A stretch of 64,000 nt of DNA from Pithys albifrons albifrons. Its lineage: Eukaryota; Chordata; Aves; Passeriformes; Thamnophilidae. A program made the position numbers and the translations under genes. The stretch lies in assembly GCF_047495875.1 (NCBI RefSeq), contig NC_092475.1, positions 14,296,001 through 14,360,000 on the forward strand. Direction: 5' to 3'. Below the pieces are notes generated by a model, which saw only the letters and a list, made by a program, of their open reading frames with translations, ran no database searches and was not told where the DNA came from. Shown piece by piece: positions 1 through 12,000 of this stretch. Every line of letters begins with the position of its first letter. The first letter of the stretch is position 1.

Positions 1-3000
1 GGAGCAGGGACTCCAGCCCCAACCGAAACCACGGTGATACCAGGAGGGTCTGCAGACGCCTCTGTCCAGGGCAGTGAGAGCCATAGCGACACGGCCGCAG
101 ACTGCTCTCCTCCAGCTGCTTTTCTGTCACCTCTGAGAGTGCCCGTGGCCGCAGGTGTGGCGGTAGCATTTTCAGCAGCCACCTGGCATTACATCCTGTC
201 ACTGGCAGGTCAGCCATGAACACAAAAGTCTTCTTCAGGGCCCAGGTGGTCTCTGAGGGCACACAGTCATTGAAGCACAGCCTGTGGGACGGCTCTAGGC
301 TGTCAGCAGTGCTCAGCAGGTACAGTTCAGCCACAGCAGAACAATCAGGGGACTCTGGTGCTTCCTGCAGCAGCTGGAAGAAGCGCCGTGTGGCCAGGAG
401 AACCGTCTTCTTCTGGGCACTAGAGAGGGTCCCAGTGCCATGACTCTCCTGGTAGATTTGGGCCAGAACATGGCTGTAGTGAGTCAGTGTGGGGAGCATG
501 ACCACACCAAGGTGTTGAAGGAGGTCTCCAAAACCAGCCACATCCGGGTTAAGCTTGAGGAGATAAGGGTAAAAGTCAGCCTCATTGGGGAGTGATGTCA
601 CCACTTGGCAGGGCCTGGCCATGTCCCCTGATTTAGCCAGCACCACAGGCAGCTCAGCAAGGTGCTTTGCATCCACCTCCTTTATATGGGTCTGCAAGAA
701 GCTGTACATATTCTGGAGCACTTTGGTCCGTGTGATCACCTGCAGTTGCTCCCGGCAGACTGCCCTGCACACATGCTCCAGGTTGGCCACCACCAGGGCA
801 GTGGGTATCTCTACAAGGACTCCCATGGCCTTCAGGAGCTCCTCCTCGACTTCAAGAGACTTTGGCAGAATGGTGGCTGATGTCCACAGCAGCTCAGCCA
901 CATTCTGGCAATAGCAAATGCTGCCTTTCAGGGCCACAGGCTTAATGTATGTTGCAAAAGGGGGGTGGAGGGACATCAAGTTTCTGGGGATTTCCAGTGG
1001 AGGCAGGAAGTGGATTGAAGCAATTTGCCTCAGGAAACCTTCTGACTCAGGTTTTTTCAACAGGGTTACAAGCTGCTCAAGCATCTCCTGCTGTTGGGCC
1101 AGCAGGTCTGCAGTGGGGCAGGTAACCTGAGCAGCTTCATGCTCTATCTTCTGGGCCAGTGCCACAAAGTCCTCTACAGAGAGGCTGGTGCGAACACCTG
1201 CCTCATGCAGGAAATCCTCGTTTTCCCAAGTCATCCCTAGCTCCTTAAAGAAAGATGTAGGCACAAAGCGTTTTTGGAGATGCAGAATGCGGAAAGAGGG
1301 AGTGTTGAAGTAAAAGTAGGAGGCCAAGCGCAGTGTACCATGAGCATCAGGTATAAAGGCCACATTCTGAAAAGCTGCCACAACATCTTTCCTGGTCTGA
1401 CAATCACAGAAGCGCCACAGGACAAGGAGCAAGCGTACAGCTTCCCTAAGTTCTTGCTGTGTGAGCTGGGATAGCCGGGGTAGCACCACGGTCATGAAGA
1501 GCTTTTGGTCATCTGTGACCTCCCATTTCAAATCCTTGGCCAGATTCCTGTGGATCGGGTCTGATGTGAGCAGCACCATGTCTTTGTCCAGGTTGTACAG
1601 GGTTTGGGCACCCAGGGGCACGTTCGGATACATTCTTTGGAGCAGGAACACCTTGCTGTAGGGAGCCACTGCTACATAGCCCCCAAAAAATTTCTGAAAG
1701 AGAGGCAGGAGCTGGAGCTGCTTCAGTGCACGTGAATCCAGCTGTCCCTGCACAAAGTGCAGCAGGGTAACCACATCCTGCTCCTTTAAGTTCTCCCAGC
1801 AGAGATCAGCTCTGGTGTCTGCCAGGTGGGCAACTACAGCCCTGGGCTCTGTGACCTGCAGTGCCTTTGGCTTCAGGTAGTGGTGGGCAAAACCAACGGG
1901 CAGCAGGGACCGCAGGAGTACAGGGATGCCCAGTTTGTGCAGCACTTTTTCCACTTCTGAGTGACACACAAAAAGAACTCTGGAGAGGGAGGATAGTGGC
2001 ACTAGGTGCTGCAAATCTGTCTTACTCTCCTGAATGGGCAGCACTGCCATATCCTGGTCCATGAATGACTTCATCTTCGCCTGCAGTTCCGCTGAGGTCT
2101 TTCCATCTTGGTAGAGAACACTGTCAAAGAAGATCCACAATCCACTGAGCCACTTTTTTCCCTCTGGGGTCCACTCCAGCTGACCCAGTGCTTCCTGGAT
2201 GAGTGGTGTGGCCTCTGGGAGGTCCAGCTCCTTCACAAAGCAAGGTGGGATCCATGCAGGAATACACTTTTGGGCAAAGCGGTGGCTGTGGTGGGGAAAA
2301 AGGTGGGCGAATCTGTTCTTGAAGACTGGATGATGAGTGCTGAGAGTATTCAGGTAACCATCTTGTGTAGCCAGCAAGGGCAGGCCTTCAAGTTCTTCCT
2401 TGTCCACACCCTTGGAAATACCTTGGGAGAACCTGCTCAATCCTGCAAAGAATTTCATCAGGATGGAGCAGCTCTCTGGGGTCCCCAGGGATGTCTCAGC
2501 CAGCTTGCAAGGCACAGGCAGAGCCAAGGCCTTGAGAAAGTGTCGGAGGGAGGCTGGGCTCAAGGCAACAGTGTTCACCTGGGCTTCAATGAACTGCTCA
2601 TGAATCTCACGCAAGTGGGTGAATGCTGGAACCAGTTTCATGTTCAGGTGCTGAAGCACCTTCTGAACATCTGGATCAGGCATCACGTGCAGAAAGTATG
2701 GCTCTGTTAGCACATCCTTTCCACCTGGAGATGCCCAGGTAATTGTCACCATACTGCCAGGTGACTGCTTATGGTATACAGGTACCAGTGGCAGGCGTGC
2801 ATGACTGAGGTACTTATAGACCTCCCTCACCATGTCCTGAAAGATAGGGAACACCCCTGTGACAACGGGAAAAAACTGGAGGAAGTGGGAGTCCAGGTGC
2901 TTTTGGCAGAGATCCAGGGACTCGTACTGGAGCTCTTCTGGCCCTAGGGCTTTCCACTGCCTGGTGAGAAAGTCACAGTATAGCGGAACCAACAAGCGCC

Positions 3001-6000
3001 GGAGCAAGAAGCCATTCCAGGCTGCCTCTGTGCCGCCTTTGTCCCAGCGAAGACAGCGCCTGGCTGCATCCACAGAGAAGTTGGCATTGATGTGCACAGG
3101 CAGCCCAGTGTTCAACGGCAGTGGGAGGGTGAAGAAAGCTTTGCCTGTGACTTTGTTCAGTGGCTCCAGGCAGGCAGCCACAGCCCCATAGGGCAGACAC
3201 TCAAGCACTGGAGACTCCTCAACCCCCTCCTGCACCCCAATTTGGGAGATCACCCTCCATACAGTTCTGGTCTTGGCCTTGCTGTTTTTGATTTTCATGA
3301 TATAGGAGATAGGGGTGGGGCTTTTCCCATCCATGGCTTGGCTTAATCTTGCTTGAAAACCCCGTCTCAGCTCTGCATCACCATCTGTGAGTTCTGTGGT
3401 CACCCGCAGCCTCTCCACCAACTGTTTCCCACCTGGGGGGATCTCAGAGAAGACCACAGTGTGGACGTGCCGGAGGAAGAGCACCAAGTCCTCACCTCCC
3501 TCAGACAGTGTTTCCTCTATGTCCACAAGGTCTTGGTCTCGCACAACCATGTCAGACACTCTGGAGTTGGAAGCCTCAGCTGCAGTGCGGAGTGGAAGCC
3601 GGAAAAGGACACCCTGGTTCAGATTGAAGAGGGAGGGTAGGAAGGTGTCATAAATGTCTGGAAAATTCTTCTTGAATTCAGGGTTGACAGCGAACATCCC
3701 ACCAGGCTTCTCAGTTGTAGCTATGGACACATAGTATAGATGGGGGTCAAAGACACACAGGGCACTGTCTCCACTCAGGAAGGCTGGGCAGTCAGTAAAG
3801 TGGAAGACAGTGTTGAAGCCAAGGCCATACTTGCCTGTGACACCCTGCTGGTCTCGCTTGCCACCCACCCCCAGACACTGAATACCTTCAATGTCCTGCT
3901 GCTGGAAGGGCTTGTCATTGTAAATGCAGAGGGCAGGGCCCTGCAGGACATTCCATTTCTCACTGAAAGTAGCCTTCACTGGGTGTTGCCGGCGGTCCCA
4001 CACAAAGTGCACAAGCCCCGCACCAGCATCATCTGCATTCTGGAGCACCTCTTTCACCATATCAGGAGCAGATGTTGGGTATTCCTTTAAGATGTTCTTC
4101 AGCCGTGTCGGCAAGTCTTCATGGGCACCAAATGGCTGTGCCCAGGGGTTCAGGTCATCAGTGATGAGTTGACTTCTCTCCAGCACTCGATGGCGTGTGG
4201 TAGGCACCCCACAGTGTAGGGCTGCAGCTCGGGACAGCTGTCTATGGCACAGCAGGACATCTCTGTCCAATTGCATCCATGGTGTATCATTGAAGTGGAG
4301 CTTGTCCCGTGGACGCAAAATGCCCTCCTCATCAGGCAGAAAGAGTCGCTGGGTCTGGTAGGCATCTGGCTCATTGCCATCTTCCATCAAGCCACAAGAT
4401 ACCAGCCGCAAAGCCAGAGCCAGGTCCGGGGCAGGCAGTGGCTTTCCAGCATATGTCTCTGCTAGGGTGCTGAGCACTTGGGCATAATCATCCCAAGTGA
4501 AGGTGTGGCGCAGCCCCACACACTTCCAGAGTTGGTCATAGGACTTGTATTGCTCTTGAAGCTGATGAAGGTATGGGACAGCCTCAAATGACAGTGTCTC
4601 AGCCACACATGTGACTGACACAAAATGGGAGCCTACCAAGATGAAGGGCTCCCCTTGGGCCACTGCAGAAGCCACCTCGTTCCAGCTGGAGTGATCTTTC
4701 TGGAGCAGCATGTTCAGGTGCTTGTAGCAACAATTGGTGTTGTACTGCAGATTCTCCAAAGGGAGAGCGTTGGAGCTACGGCTCAGTGCCTGCAGCTGCT
4801 TAAGCACTGTAGCTGATGGTATCTGCCGGTCCAGCCCCAAGAAGGATGTAACCTCCTGGGGGAGGCTGAACTTCTTCCCCAGAACTTCAGCATCCAAGAT
4901 AGGGTGGATGAGTCCCACTAGTGGGGCATGGAGGGGCTGGTAGAGCTGAGCAGCTGGCAGCAGCACATGATCACCAGTGGGCAGTGTACCAGGGAGGAAG
5001 GGCACAGTCTGGAAAGCAGCCTGCAGGTTGTTGTTCACTCTCTCCTTCACTGCACCCTGAAGGAGCTCAAGGATGCAGACAACCCTCTGACAGCCCTGAG
5101 CACGATTCTTAGTCCAGACATGCTGCACAGTCTTTGCCCGCTCCAGCAGCTCTGGCAGGGCCACTGTGTTCTTTATCATGCCCAGCCTCTCCAGTTGACT
5201 TAGTCTCTCTGGGGAAAGGAAGGCGTTCCCAGTGGGGAAGCACTTGTCCGTAGGGTCATATAAAGGGGCAGCCCGGCCTCTGGGATGCACCAAGCGATTA
5301 ATGAGCTGCAGGTGGCCATGAGGGGTGGCAGGAATGCATGGCACTCTCTGCAGCACTTTGTCCACATCGCAATGGGACATATCCAGTGCATGGAGAAGCA
5401 GTGGGTTCCGGTCAATAGCAGGGAGCTTTTCCAAGTTGGGAAGCACAATATCACAGTAAAAGCGGGGCCAGTCGTAAGTGTTGGTATCCACTGCCTTCCC
5501 AAGGCCCTTCTGCACCAGGTCTGGCAAGGCTACAGCTAAACGGGGACGGGGCACAGTGATGGCAAAGACACGCTTTGCCACAGCACCCAGCTTGGGGTGT
5601 CTGTCCACAGACGGGTGCAGGAAGCAGGCATCCTGCAGTGAGCACCATGAGAAGCCATCAGAAAAGAGCCTGGGGCCATTTCTGGCTGACACAGCCTTAT
5701 AGAAACCAGCCACAGCCTCCGTAAAGGGGTAACGGGCAGTGTTAATGTCTGGCCAGAAGAGATGATACTCATAGTTTTTCAACTCCCCTGCCTCATGCAT
5801 GGCACGGAGGTGGTCTAGTGCCTGGAGCCATGCAATTGGCACAGCATTGCGGAGCAGCGCCCGGTTCCACTTACCCTGCTCTGCTGTGTCCCACAGCCCC
5901 TTGCGGTTTGAGAGGATACTGAAGGCCCCATGCACATGGATTGGCAGCCCTGACATGACTGGCATGGGAAGGTGGCAGAAGACTTGCCCCTTCTCAGCAT

Positions 6001-9000
6001 TCAGACATGGCATCCACTTGCCATCTTCAGTAAGGGCAAGGGGAAGGGCCACACCAGCCATGGGTGGTGGAGGATGGAGCCCTGCCTGTGTGTTGCGGTG
6101 AAACAGTTCCAGCAACTCCCCATCACCCTGACACACCAAAACCAGGTAGTGCCATATGGTTTTGGATTCCTCCTTGCAAGCTGAGAGCTGTTCGATGGCT
6201 GCCCAGCTTGGAGGGTCCCCAGGGGCCCCCAGGTCTCGGATCCCCTTTCGTCGCAGTGTGACCAGAGGCATGCTATCCTCTGCAGAGGTGGCCATGTCTG
6301 GCAGCATCTCCAAGGTCAGCTCCCTCACCTTCTTCAGGAAGAGTAGCAGGAGCCGGTTAGAGTCAAAGAAACCAGTAGCAAGGGACTGGATGCGCTCTCT
6401 ACTGAAGGCCTCTGAGCAAATCTGTGATGTCACAGCTTCCTCTTCAGTGCGAAAAGGCAGGCGGAAAAGGCTCCCTGCAAAGGGTCCTGGCTTGGGCAGG
6501 CAGCACCCAAAGACACCGTGGTAGGGCTGGAACTGCTCAGCAAAGATACGGAGGATGCGTGGTCGGCGGGAGAAGTCCAGGCGGATGCCAGGGCAGCCAG
6601 CCCTGGAGATGTGCTTACCCAGATGGGTGCCATTTGGATCAAAGATGAGCAGTGTCTCCCCACTTAGCACTGCTGGCACATCTGTGACACGGTAGACAGA
6701 GCTGAAGCCCAGCCCAAAGCGCCCGATCCGGCCTGCTTGCCTCTCCTTTGTAGCAGCCCCAATCTGTGTGATGTTACGGAGGTCATCCTCTGTGAAAAGG
6801 GCATTGTTGTAGGCCCAAAGGGCTGGGCCATGGCAGGCAACCATGCCTGGGTCTAGCAGCCCAGAGGTGGCCCCTCTTTGGCACCGAAGGTCCAGAAGGA
6901 AGCGGCACACAGTAGCTCCAGCATCCTCTGCATTCTGGACCATCTCTTTGAAGAGGTCATTCTCCTCGCCATATTCCCGGAGGATGTTGCGGAGGCGTAA
7001 GGTGATGGGCTCCGAGGGGCCACAGACTGTGAATGGCTCTGGCCCCAGAATCCGCGTACTGAGCAGCTCTGCACCAAAGAATATTGCTGTGCTTGATGGC
7101 ACTGCCTCATGCACCACCTCCTGAACATTTTCCTCATCCTCCAGCTCCATGTCCAGGTACACAGTAGAGGCAGCTGGGCAAAGAGTAAAGCCTGAGCCCT
7201 CCGGAATCCTCACAGGAACTGGCACAGTGCCCTCACCGTGGTGCCCCTGGCTCTTCAGCCACTCCAGGATAGCTACAACCACCTGCATCTCTGCAGCAGT
7301 GCCCACTCTGGAGCTACGCTCATTTATGTTCTGGCCCAGGCAGCGCAAGGCTGACACTGCCCTGTCCTCACTCACCCCCACTGCCACCCCCCAAGCCCTG
7401 AAGAGGCAGCTGTAGGGCAGGAAGTCAGGGGGCACTCGAGGCACCAGCCCCTCCAGCTCCAGCTGCTCAGGATAGCCCAGCACAGCATCATGTGGCAGGA
7501 CAAATCCAGACCCAGTCCACACCACAGCATCATCCACGGGGGCCCTAAAGACCTTCAGGTTTTCTTGCATATGCCAGTAGATGGGCCGGAGAGCAGGACC
7601 CACCTCATGCACATCCCCACGCCCTGCCAGCTTTCTCAGCTGCTCCCACACCTTCTCTGGTGGTGGGGTCTGGCTCAGCCCTAGCTCTTTCTCTGCCTCT
7701 GGCACAAAGGCACCAGTCAGGGGCATAGCAAGCCCCACCAGGGACTGGTACTGGGTGGACCGCAGCTCCCTGGGGGACAAAAAGGGCTGTCCAGGCATTC
7801 CAGTGCATTTGGAGCAAGGCACCCATGGCAGGACCTGGAGCTGCTGGAGCTCTGCAGCACTGAAGCCACCCAGTGCCTTGGGGTGGTTGCAGACCTTGAT
7901 TAGTGCCTCAGCCCTTTCCAGGGCCACTGTGCCACCCTGACTCACTTTTGCTGCAGCCACAAGGATATCTGAAGGCTGCAGGCACTCCTCACCGTGCCGC
8001 AAGCCCAGGGCCCTCAAGGCACGGAGGACAGACGGACTGCGGAAGGCAGCAGGAGGAAAGTGCTCAGGTCCCAGCAGTGCCTGCAAAGTGCTGTCACAGG
8101 GGTCATAGAGGTCACGTGGGCGTGCGGGGCCATTGGGGGTCTCAAGGAAGGCCAGCTCACTGCAGGCTTGCCGGAGCAGGGGGCTCTGTGCAAAGGCAAC
8201 ATCTCCACGCTGCAGTACCCAGAGCAGCACAGCCTGTGTCTCAGCTGCCCGCCCCGCATAGGCGCCTTGGGCCACGGCTTTGATGACCTTCAGCATCACA
8301 TCGACTGCACTGATGAGGGGCCTCTGGAGCCTTCCAAGGAGCCGCTGGTCAACTTCATCTCGACACTGCAACATGGCCTCTGGCAGCACCACATCTCTGG
8401 GCAGCTTCAGCTCTGGCTCCACTGCCGGAGTGGCATTGGCTGGTACCAGCTCCGTGGGCTGTGGGATGGCCAAGCAGGGGAATGGCATAAAGAGGGGAAG
8501 AGCTGCCAGGGTGGCCTTATGCTGCTCTGTCAGGGTCGGGACATCTGCTAGGTAGAGCCGGAGGGTGTCCACATCTGCTTCAGGCAGCAAGGCCATGCGA
8601 GAGGCCACTGCTGCAGCCCCCAGCCTGCCCAAGGCCAGCAGGACATTGAGGGGGGATGGAGGCAGGACATAGCGGGACAAGGAGAGGTGCCACATGCCTG
8701 GTGGCACCACTGGACAACCTAGGACTTCCAGTACAGAGGCCACAGTAAGTGGCAGGTGCTGGTCCTCCCATGACTGGAAGATGAGATTGGACTTGGGTAT
8801 AAGCAGAGCCAAACGGATACTGGGGGTATCCAGTGGGGACAGAGATATGAGAGGAAGCCCCTCCAGAGGGCTCAGGTCATCCACGTGGTGAGCCAGGAAT
8901 TGCCACAGGGCTGGGAACCAGGAGGCTGGAGGCTGGGGGGGTCCTTGGGCTGGGCACCAGATCACTGGGGTAGAAGACTGTGATGTCCAGGTAGGGGGTA

Positions 9001-12000
9001 GAGCCAAGCGCAGAGTCTGTGCAGTCACAGCTGGGTCCAGCAGAACCAAGTTGAGGAAAAGACCTGTCGGCAAGAGGCAGAGGCTGGACTAGAAGCACAT
9101 GGGACCTGGAACCTGGCAGGGGGACCCAAGATGTGGGGGAAAGAGCCTGAGATCTGGAGGGGATGGGTAGCCTCCCATACTGGGGATGGGAGGACCTGTG
9201 CTTTGGAGAGAAAGTGGATACCCTGAATAACAGCACAGTAAAACCCCAGACTGGTGGGGATAGAGGAGATCTGAAAGGGAAAGAGGTGTTAGGGGGACCG
9301 GTATTGCAGGTCACAGAGGTCCTCAGATGAGGAACACAGGGAGACCTACAATCCAAGGAAGCACAGAATGGACAGGGGAATGTGGGAAGAACACTAAAGA
9401 CAGTGGAGTCCCCAGAGAGACAGGGAGGTACAGGGAGATACTGGGGCTGCAGAGGAGCTCCAGGGTGTTATGAGGGTGCCTGGGGGTATTGGAGTTTAGA
9501 CGGCAACCACGGGACCAGGGACCCCCTCCCCCATCTCTTACCCGCCTTGGCAATGCCTCTCAGGAGGTTGTCCAAGCCCAGCTCCAGGTCTGAAGGCAGG
9601 AATGACCCTGCCAGGCCAGGCAGGAGCTCCCTGTGGAGACAAAGAGGGGTGCTGGGGGACTAGAGGGGTAATGGGGGGCAGGTAGCTTCCTGGACACCTG
9701 CTTCAGCTCCCACTTGGTGACACCAGGTTAGAGGAGGGCGGTGAGGATCCCAAATGTCCAGGTTTGGCTCCTGCCCCCCTTTCCAGCTCAAGAGCATGAG
9801 CTGCACCTCTAGGCAACCGGCTCTTCTGTCCACTCCACAGGGAATGGTGCTGCCAGGGGCTGTGGGCTCACCTAGGGCAGTCAGGTGTGTCCACGTAGAC
9901 AATGGCTGATGATGTTCCAAAGGCCACGAAGGTCCCATCGGCGCGAGGCAGGAGGGGGAGACCCTGCAGCTCAGCATGGCACCCATCCCCAGCCACATAA
10001 CGCAGCAGGGAGAGGCGGTCAGCAGCCGGGAGGTCGATGGCTCCGTGGCACCGCAGCACCTCCCGCACGTGTCGTGCTGTGGCCTCCTGCACACCCTTCG
10101 GCATCCCCAAAGCCAGTGCTCTCCGTACGTGGGCTGGGACCTCAGCCACCAGCTCCCCAGCTGCCACCAGCAAGGCCTGGACCGCCCTCTGTGCAGCCAC
10201 ATCCCCCATGGTCTCCGGCAGCAGCACAGCCTCAGATGCCCGCAGACGCCCTGCCGCCCTCTCTGCAGCTGGCACCAGGATAGGAACAGCTGCCAACTCC
10301 TGGCAGACACGGGTCACCAGTCTGCGGATCCGGCCAGAGCTCGGCATGTGCTTGGGGTCTGGCCAGATGCTGTAGACATCTGTGCCAGGCAGATCCATGG
10401 CCACAGTGGCCAAGTAGCTGTAGACCCGGGGCAGGAGGTCAAGCAGCAAGTGGGCATTCCAGCAGGCATCTTCCTCACCCTTCTCACCCTCCTCGGGCCA
10501 GCGGAGGTGGCGGCGGTCATCAGAGAGGGCGAAGGGAGCACTGGCGTGGACAGGCAGCCCCGTGGCCATCTCATCGGTGGCTGGCAGGGGCAGGAAGCAG
10601 CAGAGCCGCCCTTGGCAGGGCCCACGGAGGGGGTATGCCAGGCTCAGCTCAGGGCAGCATCCTAGCCCTGTGCCCAGTCTCATGACCAGCCCCTCCATGG
10701 CCCTGCCTGTGACCACCAGCCACTCACTTCCATCGTCCACCCCATCCCCATGCAGGGCCACCAGGCACCACACCAGGCTCAGCCCCTCATCCCCCAATGG
10801 CACTGGGACAGGGAGAGGCTGAGGGGATGCCACAAGGGTCCCCATGAGTGTCTGGACGCCATCAGGGGCCACACAATGCAGAGTCACACGGCGGACATGG
10901 CGGAGGAAGAGGAGGGCAAGCGGGGCCTCAGTGAGGAAGGTCTGGATGAGGCTGCGGATGCGCTCAGGATTGGAGACCCCTGGAGCAATTTCTGAGGGTT
11001 GCCGGCGAAGGGGGAAGCGAAAGAGCGTGCCCTGGGCAGAAGCACGGTGCTGTCCCACAGCTTCTAGCCCAGCCCAGAAGGGCTCAAAAAGGCCAGGCAA
11101 GTCCTGTGCTGCAGAGATGTCCCAGCGCTGGCCAGCACCTGGCAGCACCTGGCATCTGGGGTCCAGCACTCCCACGTATGGGGGACTCAACACACCTGGA
11201 AGGTCTGGAGACATGGGAACTATTAGATCTCCACAGGGATGATGTGGACACCATTGTCTCCCCAGATCATACCAACCCATCAGTGCCCCAAATCCCCAAC
11301 TCAAGTTCATCTCCACAGTGCTTCCCATGATCCAAAGACTAATCCCAATTCATCAGTCCTCCCTCAGTTTGTTCCTGTAGCTCTGCCCTCCACTGTCACA
11401 TAGCCTTCCCTCAGTCTCCTGGTGCTGCAGGTATTCTCACTTCACACAGCCCTCCATTTTACACACCCTACTGCCCCCCAGGTCTTTCCAGCTGCTGTAG
11501 TTCAGAGCCTCCAGTAAAACCCATGTCCCCAGACTAATCCCAGTATCACTCACCAGTGAGGTGGTAGACAGAAGTGAAGCCCAAGCCGAAGCGCCCCACA
11601 GTGTGGGGATCCTTCCGCTTGTGCGACACCCCTGGTTGCTGAATCCCTGTCCAGTCCCGGGGTGACATCACAGCATCATTGTAGGCCAGGAGAGCTGGGC
11701 CTGGTGATCAGGACCATGGGTTAAGGACATGCAGGGGGGACTGTGACCCACACTCAGTGTTCCTATAACCTCAGTCCCACAAAACCCTTCTCAGTCCAAC
11801 CAAGTCCTCCCAGTACCCTCAGTGCCCTCAGAACATCCCCAAACTTCTCATCAGTTACAGTTTCCCCAGTTCCCCTGATCCTTCTTCAATTCTTCACCAT
11901 ATCACCCAGTCCCTCCCAGCTCTAGCCAGTACCACCACAGTGCTTTGTCAGGTCTCTCCCAGTGCCCATAGCACCTCTCACCCTGGGTGCCCTCCAGTCC

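Noticed and set aside
2108..2710. 200-codon plus-strand open frame
   Set aside because: It is antisense to the giant sacsin-like exon, whose minus-strand frame is open across the whole region and carries recognisable domains.
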